Origin: an uncultured bacterium
Lineage (GTDB): Bacteria > Actinomycetota > Actinomycetes > S36-B12
Direction of reading: 5' to 3'
NCBI GenBank assembly: GCA_903940375.1
Contig: CAJAKT010000120.1
Coordinates: 1-22,453 of the forward strand
Length of the DNA stretch: 22,453 bases
Under the pieces are notes generated by a model. That model saw only the letters and a program-made list of their open reading frames with translations. It made no database searches and had not been told where the DNA came from. Shown piece by piece: positions 16,186-22,453 of the stretch. Position 1 is the first letter of the stretch; each line of letters begins with the position of its first letter. Both the position numbers and the translations under genes were made by a program.

Positions 16186-16953
16186 ATGGGCCTGCTCGAC
16201 GGTAAGCGCATCCTCGTCACGGGGCTGCTGACCGACCAGTCGATTGCCTTCCATGTGGCGCGACTGGCTCAGGAGCAGGGGGCCACCGTCGTGCTGACGT
16301 CCTTCGGCCGGGCGATGCCACTGACGGTCCGCTCAGCCAGCCGGCTGCCCACGCCCGCGCCCATCGTCGAGCTCGATGTCACCAACACCGACGACCTGGA
16401 TGCCCTCGCCGACCGGGTTCGCGAGCATGTCGACGGCCTCGACGGCGTGCTGCACTCCATCGGTTATGCGCCTGAGGCTGCACTGGGCGGCAATTTCCTC
16501 AATACGGAATGGGCCGACGTGAGCACGGCCGTTCAGGTGTCGGCCTACTCTCTGAAGGCCCTCGCCGTTGCGGCGCAGCCGTTGCTGGGCCGCGGTGCAT
16601 CGATCGTCGGACTGGATTTCGACGCATCGGTTGCCTGGCCGAAGTACGACTGGATGGGCGTTGCCAAGGCGGCCTTCGAGAGCACCTCCCGCTATCTGGC
16701 ACGCGACCTCGGACCACTGGGCATTCGCGTCAACCTCATCGCCGCCGGGCCGATCCGCACGATTGCTGCCAAGAGCATCCCGGGCTTCGACGAGTTCGAT
16801 GCCGTCTGGTCGACCCGAGCACCGCTGACATGGGATCTTGGCGATCCGGTTCCCGCCGCGCAGGCGTGCGTCGCCCTGATGTCCGACTGGTTCCCTGCCA
16901 CGACGGGCGAGATCATCCACGTCGACGGCGGGGTGCACTCGCAGGGCGCGTGA
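16186..16953 (+). CDS. fabI: Enoyl-ACP reductase FabI, InhA-type
   Basis: A 255-residue NADH-dependent enoyl-ACP reductase, the last step of each fatty-acid elongation cycle. It begins MGLLDGKRILVTG, very like InhA. TDQSIAFH (16-23), HSIGYAP (90-96), Tyr154 and Lys161 (KYDWMGVAK), AAGPIRT (186-192) and the end VDGGVHSQGA match the InhA plan. Ser91 sits at the InhA Ser94 position. Ser252 aligns with the regulatory Thr266 at the InhA C-terminus, so phosphorylation there is conceivable but only inferred. Conventional FabI has the YxxxxxxK spacing also seen here. ATG 16186 was chosen over 16171 for its ribosome-binding site. The stop overlaps the next gene by one base. Confidence 0.94.
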   Translation: MGLLDGKRILVTGLLTDQSIAFHVARLAQEQGATVVLTSFGRAMPLTVRSASRLPTPAPIVELDVTNTDDLDALADRVREHVDGLDGVLHSIGYAPEAALGGNFLNTEWADVSTAVQVSAYSLKALAVAAQPLLGRGASIVGLDFDASVAWPKYDWMGVAKAAFESTSRYLARDLGPLGIRVNLIAAGPIRTIAAKSIPGFDEFDAVWSTRAPLTWDLGDPVPAAQACVALMSDWFPATTGEIIHVDGGVHSQGA

Positions 16954-17498
16954 TGGACTCCAGTCGTCAGCCGGGCTCGCGTCTCGTGCTGATGCGCCAC
17001 GCGAAGAGCGACTATCCGTGGGGCGTCGACGACCATGATCGGCCCCTGAACGACCGTGGCCGTCGTGATGCTCCTGCGCTTGGCACCTGGCTTGACGGTC
17101 ACGTGACATGGGAGGACGGCGCCGCGACGCGAGTGCTCGTATCGACGGCGCGGCGTGCGCAACTCACGTGGGGCCTCGCGCGTGCTCAGCTGTCTGGCCG
17201 CTGGGACGAGGTCGACGTGCTCGACGAGCCTCGGATCTACGAGGCATCAGTAGCGAGCTTGAAGGACGTGATCGCCGAGGTACCTGCCGGCACCCGGACC
17301 CTCGTCATGGTCGGCCACAACCCGGGACTGGTCGAGCTGATCATGATGCTTGCTCGGCCCGATGAGCTGCGCGCGGAGGCGACGGCGAAGTTCCCGACCA
17401 GTGCGGTGGCCGTGCTGACCTCCGACCTGCAGCTGACAGACGCCGTCGCGCAGTCGCATGCCTTCCGCGTGGCGGAGTTCGCGGTGCCCCGGGGCTGA
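16953..17498 (+). CDS. SixA-type phosphohistidine phosphatase
   Basis: A 181-residue histidine-phosphatase-superfamily protein. The catalytic motif is LMRHAKSDYP with Arg15 and His16, the form (RHA rather than RHG) typical of SixA; the second His is His122 in VGHNPG, and STARRAQLT (64-72) supplies the middle Arg. SixA removes phosphate from phosphohistidine in signalling or PTS proteins; the actual substrate here is unknown. ATG 16953 overlaps the fabI stop (TGATG), so it is probably made together with FabG and FabI, a coupling seen in several actinobacteria. The gene ends three bases before the convergent serB. Confidence 0.88.
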   Translation: MDSSRQPGSRLVLMRHAKSDYPWGVDDHDRPLNDRGRRDAPALGTWLDGHVTWEDGAATRVLVSTARRAQLTWGLARAQLSGRWDEVDVLDEPRIYEASVASLKDVIAEVPAGTRTLVMVGHNPGLVELIMMLARPDELRAEATAKFPTSAVAVLTSDLQLTDAVAQSHAFRVAEFAVPRG

Positions 17499-17501
17499 GG
17501 G

Positions 17502-18728
17502 TCAGGCCTGTCGCAGGTGATCCGCCGCGGGCAGGCCCTCGCGGGCATCTGCGGATTCGATCTCCTCGCGGGTGATGCCGATGAGGAACAGCACGGAGTC
17601 AAGGTACGGCACATTGACGGCCGTATCGGCCGCCGCTCGGGCCGCGGCCTTGGCGTTGAAGGCGATGCCGAGTCCGGCAGCGGCGAGCATGTCGACATCA
17701 TTCGCGCCGTCACCAATGGCGATGGTGCGTCGCATAGGGATGGAGTACTGGCGGGCGAACGCCTCCATCGCGGACTTCTTGCTGAGCCGGTCGATCACGG
17801 GTCCGATGACGTTTCCGGTCAGGACTCCGTCCTTCACCTCGAGGGTGTTGGCGCGAACATCGGTGACGCCGAGCTCGGCAGCAATGGGCGCGATCACCTC
17901 GGTGAACCCGCCCGACACGAGTGCGATGCGGTAGCCGAGTCGGCTCAGGGTGCGGCAGAGGGTGCGGGCACCGGGCGTGAGGGTGATGCGCTCCCTGACA
18001 CTCGCGAGGGCTGACTCGGGCAGTCCGGCCAGTAACGCAGCGCGTGCCCGAAGGGACTCCTCGAAGTCGAGTTCCCCTGCCATTGCCCGCTCGGTGATGT
18101 CGGCCACCTCGTCAAGGACACCGGCCTCGTCCGCGAGCAGGTCTATGACCTCGTTCTGGATGAAGGTCGAATCGACATCCATGACGACGAGGTACTGGCC
18201 ACGACGGTCGAGGCCGGCCTCCTGAACGGCAATGTCTGCACCATGGCGTGCTGCGGCGGCAGCGAGGGGCCGACGGAGCTCTTCGACGGAGACTCCCGAA
18301 CCCTCGAAGACGATCGCTGTCACGGGGTAGGACGCGACTCGCCGGATGCGGTCGATATTGCCGCCCCGTTCGGCGATCTCGGCGGCGACGCTGGCGACAG
18401 CAGCGGGCATGAGCGGGGCGCCGAGCATCGTGACGTATAGGCGGTTATGGCGGCGCTCATCGTCTTCGGCGGCACCGGAGATGGTCTCGACGTCCATGTC
18501 CAGGTCTGCTGCCGTGTGCCGGACAGCGGATCGCGTCGCAGCCATCACGGCGTCATCGCCCGTGACCTCGACCAGGACGGCGAGGATCAGCCGGCTGCGG
18601 ACGACCAGCTGTTCGACGTCCAGCACGGTGACCGGGTGCTCGTCGAGTGTCGTAAAGAGGCTGCGCGTGACACCCGGTCGGTCGATGCCCGACAGGGTGA
18701 TGAGCAGTGAGCGTCTCTGGTCGTCCAT
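17502..18728 (-). CDS. serB: Phosphoserine phosphatase SerB with tandem ACT domains
   Basis: A 408-residue protein, the long actinobacterial form. Two ACT-like regulatory regions occupy about residues 1-85 and 95-172 (the first begins LLITLSGIDRPGV). The HAD phosphatase domain follows: motif I DVDST (184-188; Asp184 the nucleophile, Asp186 the acid), motif II ALVSGGF, a Lys in LSKKS, and motif III GDGANDVDML. It hydrolyses O-phospho-L-serine to serine, the final step of serine synthesis; ACT domains usually bind serine for feedback control. ATG 18728 gives the full ACT domain. TAGCGT at 18738-18743 on the same strand is a likely -10 element. Confidence 0.96.
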   Translation of the reverse strand: MDDQRRSLLITLSGIDRPGVTRSLFTTLDEHPVTVLDVEQLVVRSRLILAVLVEVTGDDAVMAATRSAVRHTAADLDMDVETISGAAEDDERRHNRLYVTMLGAPLMPAAVASVAAEIAERGGNIDRIRRVASYPVTAIVFEGSGVSVEELRRPLAAAAARHGADIAVQEAGLDRRGQYLVVMDVDSTFIQNEVIDLLADEAGVLDEVADITERAMAGELDFEESLRARAALLAGLPESALASVRERITLTPGARTLCRTLSRLGYRIALVSGGFTEVIAPIAAELGVTDVRANTLEVKDGVLTGNVIGPVIDRLSKKSAMEAFARQYSIPMRRTIAIGDGANDVDMLAAAGLGIAFNAKAAARAAADTAVNVPYLDSVLFLIGITREEIESADAREGLPAADHLRQA

Positions 18729-18737
18729 GACGGCATA

Positions 18738-18743
18738 ACGCTA
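18738..18743 (-). promoter_or_regulatory. Putative -10 element of serB
   Basis: TAGCGT on the minus strand, nine bases from ATG 18728, fits TANNNT and would give a leader of only a few bases. It lies in the 52-base gap between serB and the divergent ABC ATPase gene. Confidence 0.38.
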
Positions 18744-18768
18744 GTGCGCCCGCGAATCAGGCAGCGCC

Positions 18769-18774
18769 TAGGGT
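18769..18774 (+). promoter_or_regulatory. Putative -10 element of the ABC ATPase gene
   Basis: TAGGGT followed after exactly six bases by GTG 18781, the spacing expected for leaderless transcription. No clear -35 hexamer is present 16-18 bases upstream. Confidence 0.42.
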
Positions 18775-18780
18775 TGCCTC

Positions 18781-19572
18781 GTGACCGACGTGGTGCGCAT
18801 GACAGGTGTGAGCGTGCGGCGAGGGGCGTCGCTTCTTCTCCGCGACCTCGACGTCGTGGTTTCCGAGGGGGAGCGCTGGGCCGTCATGGGGCCCAACGGC
18901 GCTGGCAAGACCACGTTCATGCAACTCGCGTCGGGGCGGATGTTCCCCACCACCGGCGACGTCGAACTCCTTGGCGAACTGATGGGCACCGTCGACCTGG
19001 CGGAGCTGAAGCCCCGGATCGGCTGGGCATCGAGTGCGATGCTGGCGGACATACCGGCGGGTGAGTCAGTGCTTGATGTCGTCATGACCGGCGCCTGGGC
19101 AGTGTCCGGCCGGTGGCGGGAGGAATACGACGAGTCTGATCGGGCCCGCGCCCAGTCGCTCCTGGCGACGTGGGGGATGGCGGCGCTGGAGCATCGCACC
19201 TTCGGCACTCTCTCGGAAGGCGAGCGCAAGCGAGTGCTGATCGCGCGTGCGCTGATGAGTGATCCTGAACTCGTGCTCCTCGACGAGCCGGGCGCGGGAC
19301 TGGACCTCGGTGGTCGTGAGGATCTGGTCGAGCGGATGAACCGACTTGCGGTGGATCCGGATGCGCCAACGCAGGTCGTCGTCACGCACCACGTGGAGGA
19401 GATACCCGCGGGCTTCACCCACCTCCTGCTCCTGAGTGGCGGGTCGGTTGTCGCGCGCGGGCCCATCGCCGACACGATGACCGACGGAAATCTCACTGCG
19501 GCCTTCGGCATGACCATCGGTGTCCGCCAGGAAGCCGGCCGCTGGTTCGCCCGTCGCACCAGTTCGGGCTGA
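18781..19572 (+). CDS. Stand-alone ABC transporter ATP-binding protein
   Basis: A 263-residue ATPase without a linked permease. Walker A GPNGAGKTT (37-45), signature LSEGERKR (144-151, Glu in place of the third Gly-side residue, as in ModF/YlmA-like and iron-complex ATPases), Walker B LVLLDEP (164-170) and switch His203. The hydrophobic stretch LLLLSGG near residue 215 is the usual D-loop-distal strand, not a membrane helix. The next gene encodes a TSUP-type permease, but that family does not normally use an ATPase, so partnership is doubtful. The GTG start is supported by TAGGGT six bases upstream. The gene diverges from serB. Confidence 0.88.
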   Translation: MTDVVRMTGVSVRRGASLLLRDLDVVVSEGERWAVMGPNGAGKTTFMQLASGRMFPTTGDVELLGELMGTVDLAELKPRIGWASSAMLADIPAGESVLDVVMTGAWAVSGRWREEYDESDRARAQSLLATWGMAALEHRTFGTLSEGERKRVLIARALMSDPELVLLDEPGAGLDLGGREDLVERMNRLAVDPDAPTQVVVTHHVEEIPAGFTHLLLLSGGSVVARGPIADTMTDGNLTAAFGMTIGVRQEAGRWFARRTSSG

Positions 19573-19579
19573 CACGGCC

Positions 19580-20326
19580 ATGGAGCCCATCACCCTGGTC
19601 CTGCTGGCGTGTGCTGGTCTCGCAGCGGGTTTCATCAATGCCGCGGTGGGATCGGGAACGCTGATCACCTACCCGGCCCTGATCGCGGCCGGCATCGCTC
19701 CCATCTCAGCCAATGGCACCAACACCGCGGGGCTCTCGCCGGGCTCCTTTGCATCCGCGTGGGCGTACCGGACCGAACTCGGCGACCGGATGGCTCGCCT
19801 CCGATGGCCGCTGGTGGCCTCCGTCGTGGGTGGCGCCATCGGTGCGACCCTGGTGGTGTCCCTCCCTGAGCGAGTCTTCGTCACGATCGTGCCGTGGCTG
19901 GTGGCGACGGCCACCGTCCTGATCGCTGTGCAGCCGATTCTCGTTCGGAAGATCGGCGAGCACCGGCAACGCGGAGCCCACAGCGTGTGGCCGTGGACGG
20001 GGCTCATCGGGGTTTACGGAGGCTATTTCGGCGCCGCCCAGGGGATCATGCTGATGGCGGCTCTCGGGCTGGTCTACGACGCCGATACGCAGCGGTCGAA
20101 CGGGGCCAAGAACATTCTCGCCTCGGCGGCGAACATCACGGCGGCTGTCGTGTTCGCGATCCATGGTGATGTGGTGTGGCTTGCTGCGCTGGCGATTGCC
20201 TGCGGGTCCATTCCCGGCGGGTACGTCGGTGGTCGGGTGGCGCGGCGGCTGCCGGGCCAGGTCCTGCGCGGACTCGTGGTCCTCATCGGAATCGGCGCGA
20301 CGGCGTACCTCGTCCTGCATCACTAG
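19580..20326 (+). CDS. TSUP (TauE/SafE) family membrane transporter
   Basis: A 248-residue hydrophobic protein with two similar halves, the TSUP layout. The first half starts LVLLACAGLAAGFINAAVGSGTLI (within residues 6-29) with TNTAGLSPG at 47-55; the second half contains GVYGGYFGAAQGIMLM and NGAKNILASAANI, the matching repeat. The family moves sulfite, sulfoacetate, thiosulfate and related anions or organosulfur compounds; the substrate here is not determinable. ATG 19580 begins directly before helix 1. The frame is open further upstream into the ATPase gene, but that part lacks hydrophobic or family content. It lies seven bases after the ATPase stop. Confidence 0.9.
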   Translation: MEPITLVLLACAGLAAGFINAAVGSGTLITYPALIAAGIAPISANGTNTAGLSPGSFASAWAYRTELGDRMARLRWPLVASVVGGAIGATLVVSLPERVFVTIVPWLVATATVLIAVQPILVRKIGEHRQRGAHSVWPWTGLIGVYGGYFGAAQGIMLMAALGLVYDADTQRSNGAKNILASAANITAAVVFAIHGDVVWLAALAIACGSIPGGYVGGRVARRLPGQVLRGLVVLIGIGATAYLVLHH

Positions 20327-20381
20327 ACCTGCATGCCGGCAGTAGCGTTGGGTCTACATCGTCTGAAGGGATTGTCCGGAA

Positions 20382-21140
20382 GTGGTCAAGCGGATCGTGC
20401 TCGGCATCATTGCCGCCCTCCTGATCCTTGGGGCCGCTGTCACCGGAACGGCCGCAGCATGGGGGTACGCGACCTTCGTCGCGGCCGACGGGCTGGCGTT
20501 CGATGCGGGAACGATCGTCCCCGGGCAAGCGGATGCGCTGACCGTCGTCGATGTCGATCGATTCGCTGCCACCGTCCCGTATCTGGACTCGCTGGGTGAG
20601 ACCCGCCTTCGCGTGACGTCGGTGGATCGCGGTGACCCGTCGAGCACTCTCTTCCTCGGTGCCGCGTCGACGAGCGATGCCGATGCGTTCGTCAAGGGCG
20701 CCGGATATGCCGTCGCCGTCCGTGACGGTGCCCAGTGGGCGGTCCGCGAGGTCCCCGGCGCGCAGCTACCGCCGCCGCCCGGTGAGCAGACCTTCTGGAT
20801 CGCGGCGGACGTCGGGCGGGCACCGCACATCATCGTGCCGCAGGCGCGGCCGTTGACCCTCGTGATCATGCATCCGGCGGCCGTGCCCAGTGGACCGCTG
20901 GTCCTGAGCGCGCAGTTCGCGATCCCCGGCGCCCGCACCTGGGCACTAAGCCTGGGCATCGCTGCGCTGGTGCTCCTGCTGCTGGGCATCGGGTTCCTCG
21001 TGTGGGCACTTCGCCGCCCCCGTGCGGCGGGTCGCCATGCCGTCGTGGCGGAGGAGCCGGTTGCGGAGGTCGTGGTCGAGGAGCCGGTTGCGGAGATCGT
21101 GGTCGAGGAGCCGGTGAGCGGCGATGAGCCTGCTCCCTGA
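20382..21140 (+). CDS. Unrecognised two-helix membrane protein with repetitive acidic tail
   Basis: I do not recognise a family for this 252-residue protein. A hydrophobic segment at about 5-30 (signal anchor or signal peptide) is followed by a roughly 155-residue domain (31-186) that would be outside the membrane, with a proline run at 130-133, and a strong second helix at about 187-210 followed by RRPR, which suggests a cytoplasmic C-terminus. The tail (218-252) is made of EEPVAEVVV-type nine-residue repeats (two and a half copies) and is strongly acidic. The GTG start sits 11 bases after GAAGGG, a distant ribosome-binding site. TAGCGT at 20343-20348 is a possible -10. It overlaps the next gene by 17 bases. 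Confidence 0.72.
   Translation: MVKRIVLGIIAALLILGAAVTGTAAAWGYATFVAADGLAFDAGTIVPGQADALTVVDVDRFAATVPYLDSLGETRLRVTSVDRGDPSSTLFLGAASTSDADAFVKGAGYAVAVRDGAQWAVREVPGAQLPPPPGEQTFWIAADVGRAPHIIVPQARPLTLVIMHPAAVPSGPLVLSAQFAIPGARTWALSLGIAALVLLLLGIGFLVWALRRPRAAGRHAVVAEEPVAEVVVEEPVAEIVVEEPVSGDEPAP
21051..21116 (+). repeat. 27-bp tandem repeat, about 2.4 copies
   Basis: Copy 1 is 21051-21077 and copy 2 is 21078-21104; they differ at one base (g/a at the nineteenth position, Val to Ile). A partial third copy runs to about 21116. The unit is 27 bases, so frame is kept, and it encodes the repeated acidic tail of the membrane protein. Such repeats readily gain or lose units by slippage. Confidence 0.9.
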
Positions 21141-21705
21141 CGAATCGGCGCCGTCAACGCGAATCCTGACGGTCCCGAACCTGCTGAGCTTCGCCCGGTT
21201 GCTGGGCGTTCCCGTCTTCCTCTGGCTGATCCTGGGTCCGCAGGCCGATGGCTGGGCATTCGTCCTGCTCGTGGCCGCCGGGATCAGTGACTGGGTCGAC
21301 GGATACCTGGCGCGAGCCCTCAACCAGCGAAGTGAGCTGGGGATCCTGCTGGATCCGCTGGCCGATCGTCTCTACATCGCCGCGACCCTGCTCGGGCTCG
21401 CCCTTCGGGAGATCATTCCGTGGTGGCTGGTGGGCATCCTCGTCGCACGTGAGCTCTTCCTGCTCACGCTGCTGCCGAAGCTCCGCGCGACCGGCCGGTT
21501 GGCCCTGCCCGTCACCTACGTCGGCAAGTCGGCCACGTTCTGCCTGCTCTGGGGTTTCCCGCTGCTTCTGCTCGGCGACCTGCCCACCTTCGGAGTGGCG
21601 GCAACTGCGTTCGGCTGGGCTTTCGCACTGTGGGGGACCTACCTGTACTGGTGGTCCGGCATACGCTACTCACAGCAGGCGTTCGCACTTGGCGCGCCGG
21701 CGTGA
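21124..21705 (+). CDS. CDP-alcohol phosphatidyltransferase family protein
   Basis: A 193-residue integral membrane enzyme of phospholipid synthesis. The complete CDP-alcohol phosphotransferase signature is present: Asp56, Asp59-Gly60, Ala63-Arg64, Gly73, Asp77 and Asp81 (in SDWVDGYLAR and GILLDPLADR). NLLSFARLLGVP (19-30) precedes it, as in PgsA-type enzymes. Helices fall at about 30-52, 83-100, 103-120, 133-150 and 155-178. It transfers a phosphatidyl group from CDP-diacylglycerol to an alcohol, perhaps glycerol-3-phosphate or an inositol phosphate; the acceptor is not decided by the sequence. ATG 21124 overlaps the preceding gene by 17 bases. The next gene follows after 13 bases, an arrangement I recall from Streptomyces (SCO1389-SCO1388). 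Confidence 0.9.
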   Translation: MSLLPDESAPSTRILTVPNLLSFARLLGVPVFLWLILGPQADGWAFVLLVAAGISDWVDGYLARALNQRSELGILLDPLADRLYIAATLLGLALREIIPWWLVGILVARELFLLTLLPKLRATGRLALPVTYVGKSATFCLLWGFPLLLLGDLPTFGVAATAFGWAFALWGTYLYWWSGIRYSQQAFALGAPA

Positions 21706-21718
21706 CGACGGGGTAGCA

Positions 21719-22453
21719 ATGCAGGCAGTTGTGATGGCAGGTGGAGCCGGGACGAGGCTTCGTCCCCTGACCACTGCTGTGCCGAAGGCCCTGCTCCCGA
21801 TTGTCGGTGAGCCGATGCTCGCGCGGGTGGTTCGGCTGCTGGGGGAGCATGGCGTCGAGCGGTGCGTCGTGACCCTGCAGCATCAGGCCAGCGTCGTGCT
21901 CAAGTACTTCAGTGCCGACCTCGTGGAAGGCGTGGCCCTGCGCTTCCTGACGGAGCCCAGGCCCCTGGGAACGGCCGGGAGTGTGCGGTACGCACAGACG
22001 TGGCTGGACGACGAGGACATTCTCGTGATCTCGGGCGATTGCCTCACCGACATCAACCTTCGCGAGCTTCAGCGCAGGCATGATGCCGTCGATGCGGACC
22101 TGACCATTGCACTTGCCCGCCGGTCTGATCCGCGCAACTTCGGTGTCGTGTCCATTGACGATGACGGGCGCGTCCTGTCGATGGTGGAGAAGCCCAGTTG
22201 GGGTGAAGTGGCCGACGACACGGTCAATACGGGTATCTACATCGTCAGTCCGCGCGTGCTGGACATGATCGCGGTGGATCAGCCGAGCGACTGGGCCCAC
22301 GATGTGATTCCCGCGCTCCTGGCCGACGGTGCGCGCGTGTACGGGCAGGTGATGGACGGGTACTGGGAGGACGTCGGCACGTTCGCGAGCTACAGCCGCG
22401 CACAACGTGATGTGCTCGACGGCCGGGTGCAGAGCAACGTGGATGCCTTTGAG
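21719..22453 (+). CDS. Mannose-1-phosphate guanylyltransferase-like protein, 5' part
   Basis: The gene runs off the right edge; 245 codons are visible with no stop. The N-terminal nucleotidyltransferase domain is clear: VVMAGGAGTRLRPLT (4-18) binds the nucleotide, PKALLPI (22-28) follows, Asp107 in ISGDCLTD is the metal ligand, VEKP is at 156-159, NTGIYIV at 170-176 and YWEDVGT at 215-221. It forms an NDP-sugar from a sugar-1-phosphate and NTP. The sequence resembles the first domain of the long actinobacterial fusion with a C-terminal phosphomannomutase/phosphoglucomutase domain (about 830 residues), so a fusion is likely but outside the window. Glucose-1-phosphate enzymes share these motifs. 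ATG 21719 has only a weak GGGG ribosome-binding site. Confidence 0.86.
   Translation, partial: MQAVVMAGGAGTRLRPLTTAVPKALLPIVGEPMLARVVRLLGEHGVERCVVTLQHQASVVLKYFSADLVEGVALRFLTEPRPLGTAGSVRYAQTWLDDEDILVISGDCLTDINLRELQRRHDAVDADLTIALARRSDPRNFGVVSIDDDGRVLSMVEKPSWGEVADDTVNTGIYIVSPRVLDMIAVDQPSDWAHDVIPALLADGARVYGQVMDGYWEDVGTFASYSRAQRDVLDGRVQSNVDAFE

Noticed and set aside
20330..20343. Possible terminator hairpin (CTGC...GCAG) after the TSUP gene
   Set aside because: The stem is only four bases and no T-run follows, so it is not a convincing terminator.
21512..22405. Open frame of 297 codons on the minus strand at the right end
   Set aside because: It is antisense to the phosphatidyltransferase and nucleotidyltransferase genes, both with full family motifs; its composition is that of a shadow frame.

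Overview
The window is a high-G+C (about two thirds by eye), densely packed chromosomal segment. GTG starts are frequent and most neighbouring genes overlap by one to four bases. The gene set points to an Actinomycetota (actinobacterial) chromosome: a SufR-led Suf operon next to ctaA and an ABC exporter, an EchA12-like crotonase beside an ABC-F protein, a MabA/InhA-type fabG-fabI pair, DUF3099, dodecin, and a GDP-mannose-type nucleotidyltransferase behind a CDP-alcohol phosphatidyltransferase. The order recalls, from memory, the Mycobacterium tuberculosis stretch Rv1456c-Rv1466, Rv1472-1473, Rv1483-1484, but sufB has no intein and other genes differ. I cannot name a genus. There is no sign of recent transfer: no insertion sequence, integrase, tRNA, rRNA or CRISPR was seen.

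Left part (1-8244). The minus strand carries an ABC-2 exporter (ATPase then permease) followed by the start of ctaA (heme A synthase), which runs off the window. Diverging from it is the Fe-S cluster assembly operon sufR-sufB-sufD-Rieske protein-sufC-sufS-sufU-sufT. Most junctions in it are ATGA/GTGA overlaps. A perfect CAAC-N6-GTTG SufR box lies on the predicted -10 element of the sufR promoter. SufS and SufU would mobilise sulfur, SufBCD would build the cluster, and the Rieske protein and SufT are likely accessory factors.

Middle (8245-14488). An ABC-F ATPase, an enoyl-CoA hydratase-like protein with one expected catalytic Glu replaced by Gln, and a fused ABC exporter follow on the plus strand. 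On the minus strand lie DUF3099, SURF1 (cytochrome oxidase assembly, matching the ctaA at the left edge) and an atypical short-chain dehydrogenase that lacks the YxxxK pair.

Right part (14489-22453). Dodecin and a TMEM175-like potassium channel precede fabG (MabA-like), fabI (InhA-like) and a SixA-type phosphohistidine phosphatase. SerB lies on the opposite strand. A lone ABC ATPase, a TSUP-family permease, an unrecognised two-TM protein with a 27-bp tandem repeat, a CDP-alcohol phosphatidyltransferase and a truncated mannose-1-phosphate guanylyltransferase-like gene close the window.

Several transcription units appear to start with a TANNNT-like -10 element six to nine bases before the start codon, suggesting leaderless or nearly leaderless mRNAs. 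No wholly new system was recognised. The points most worth checking are the SufR box/leaderless sufR promoter, the Rieske protein inside the Suf operon, the substituted catalytic residues in two enzymes, and the unrecognised repeat-tailed membrane protein.
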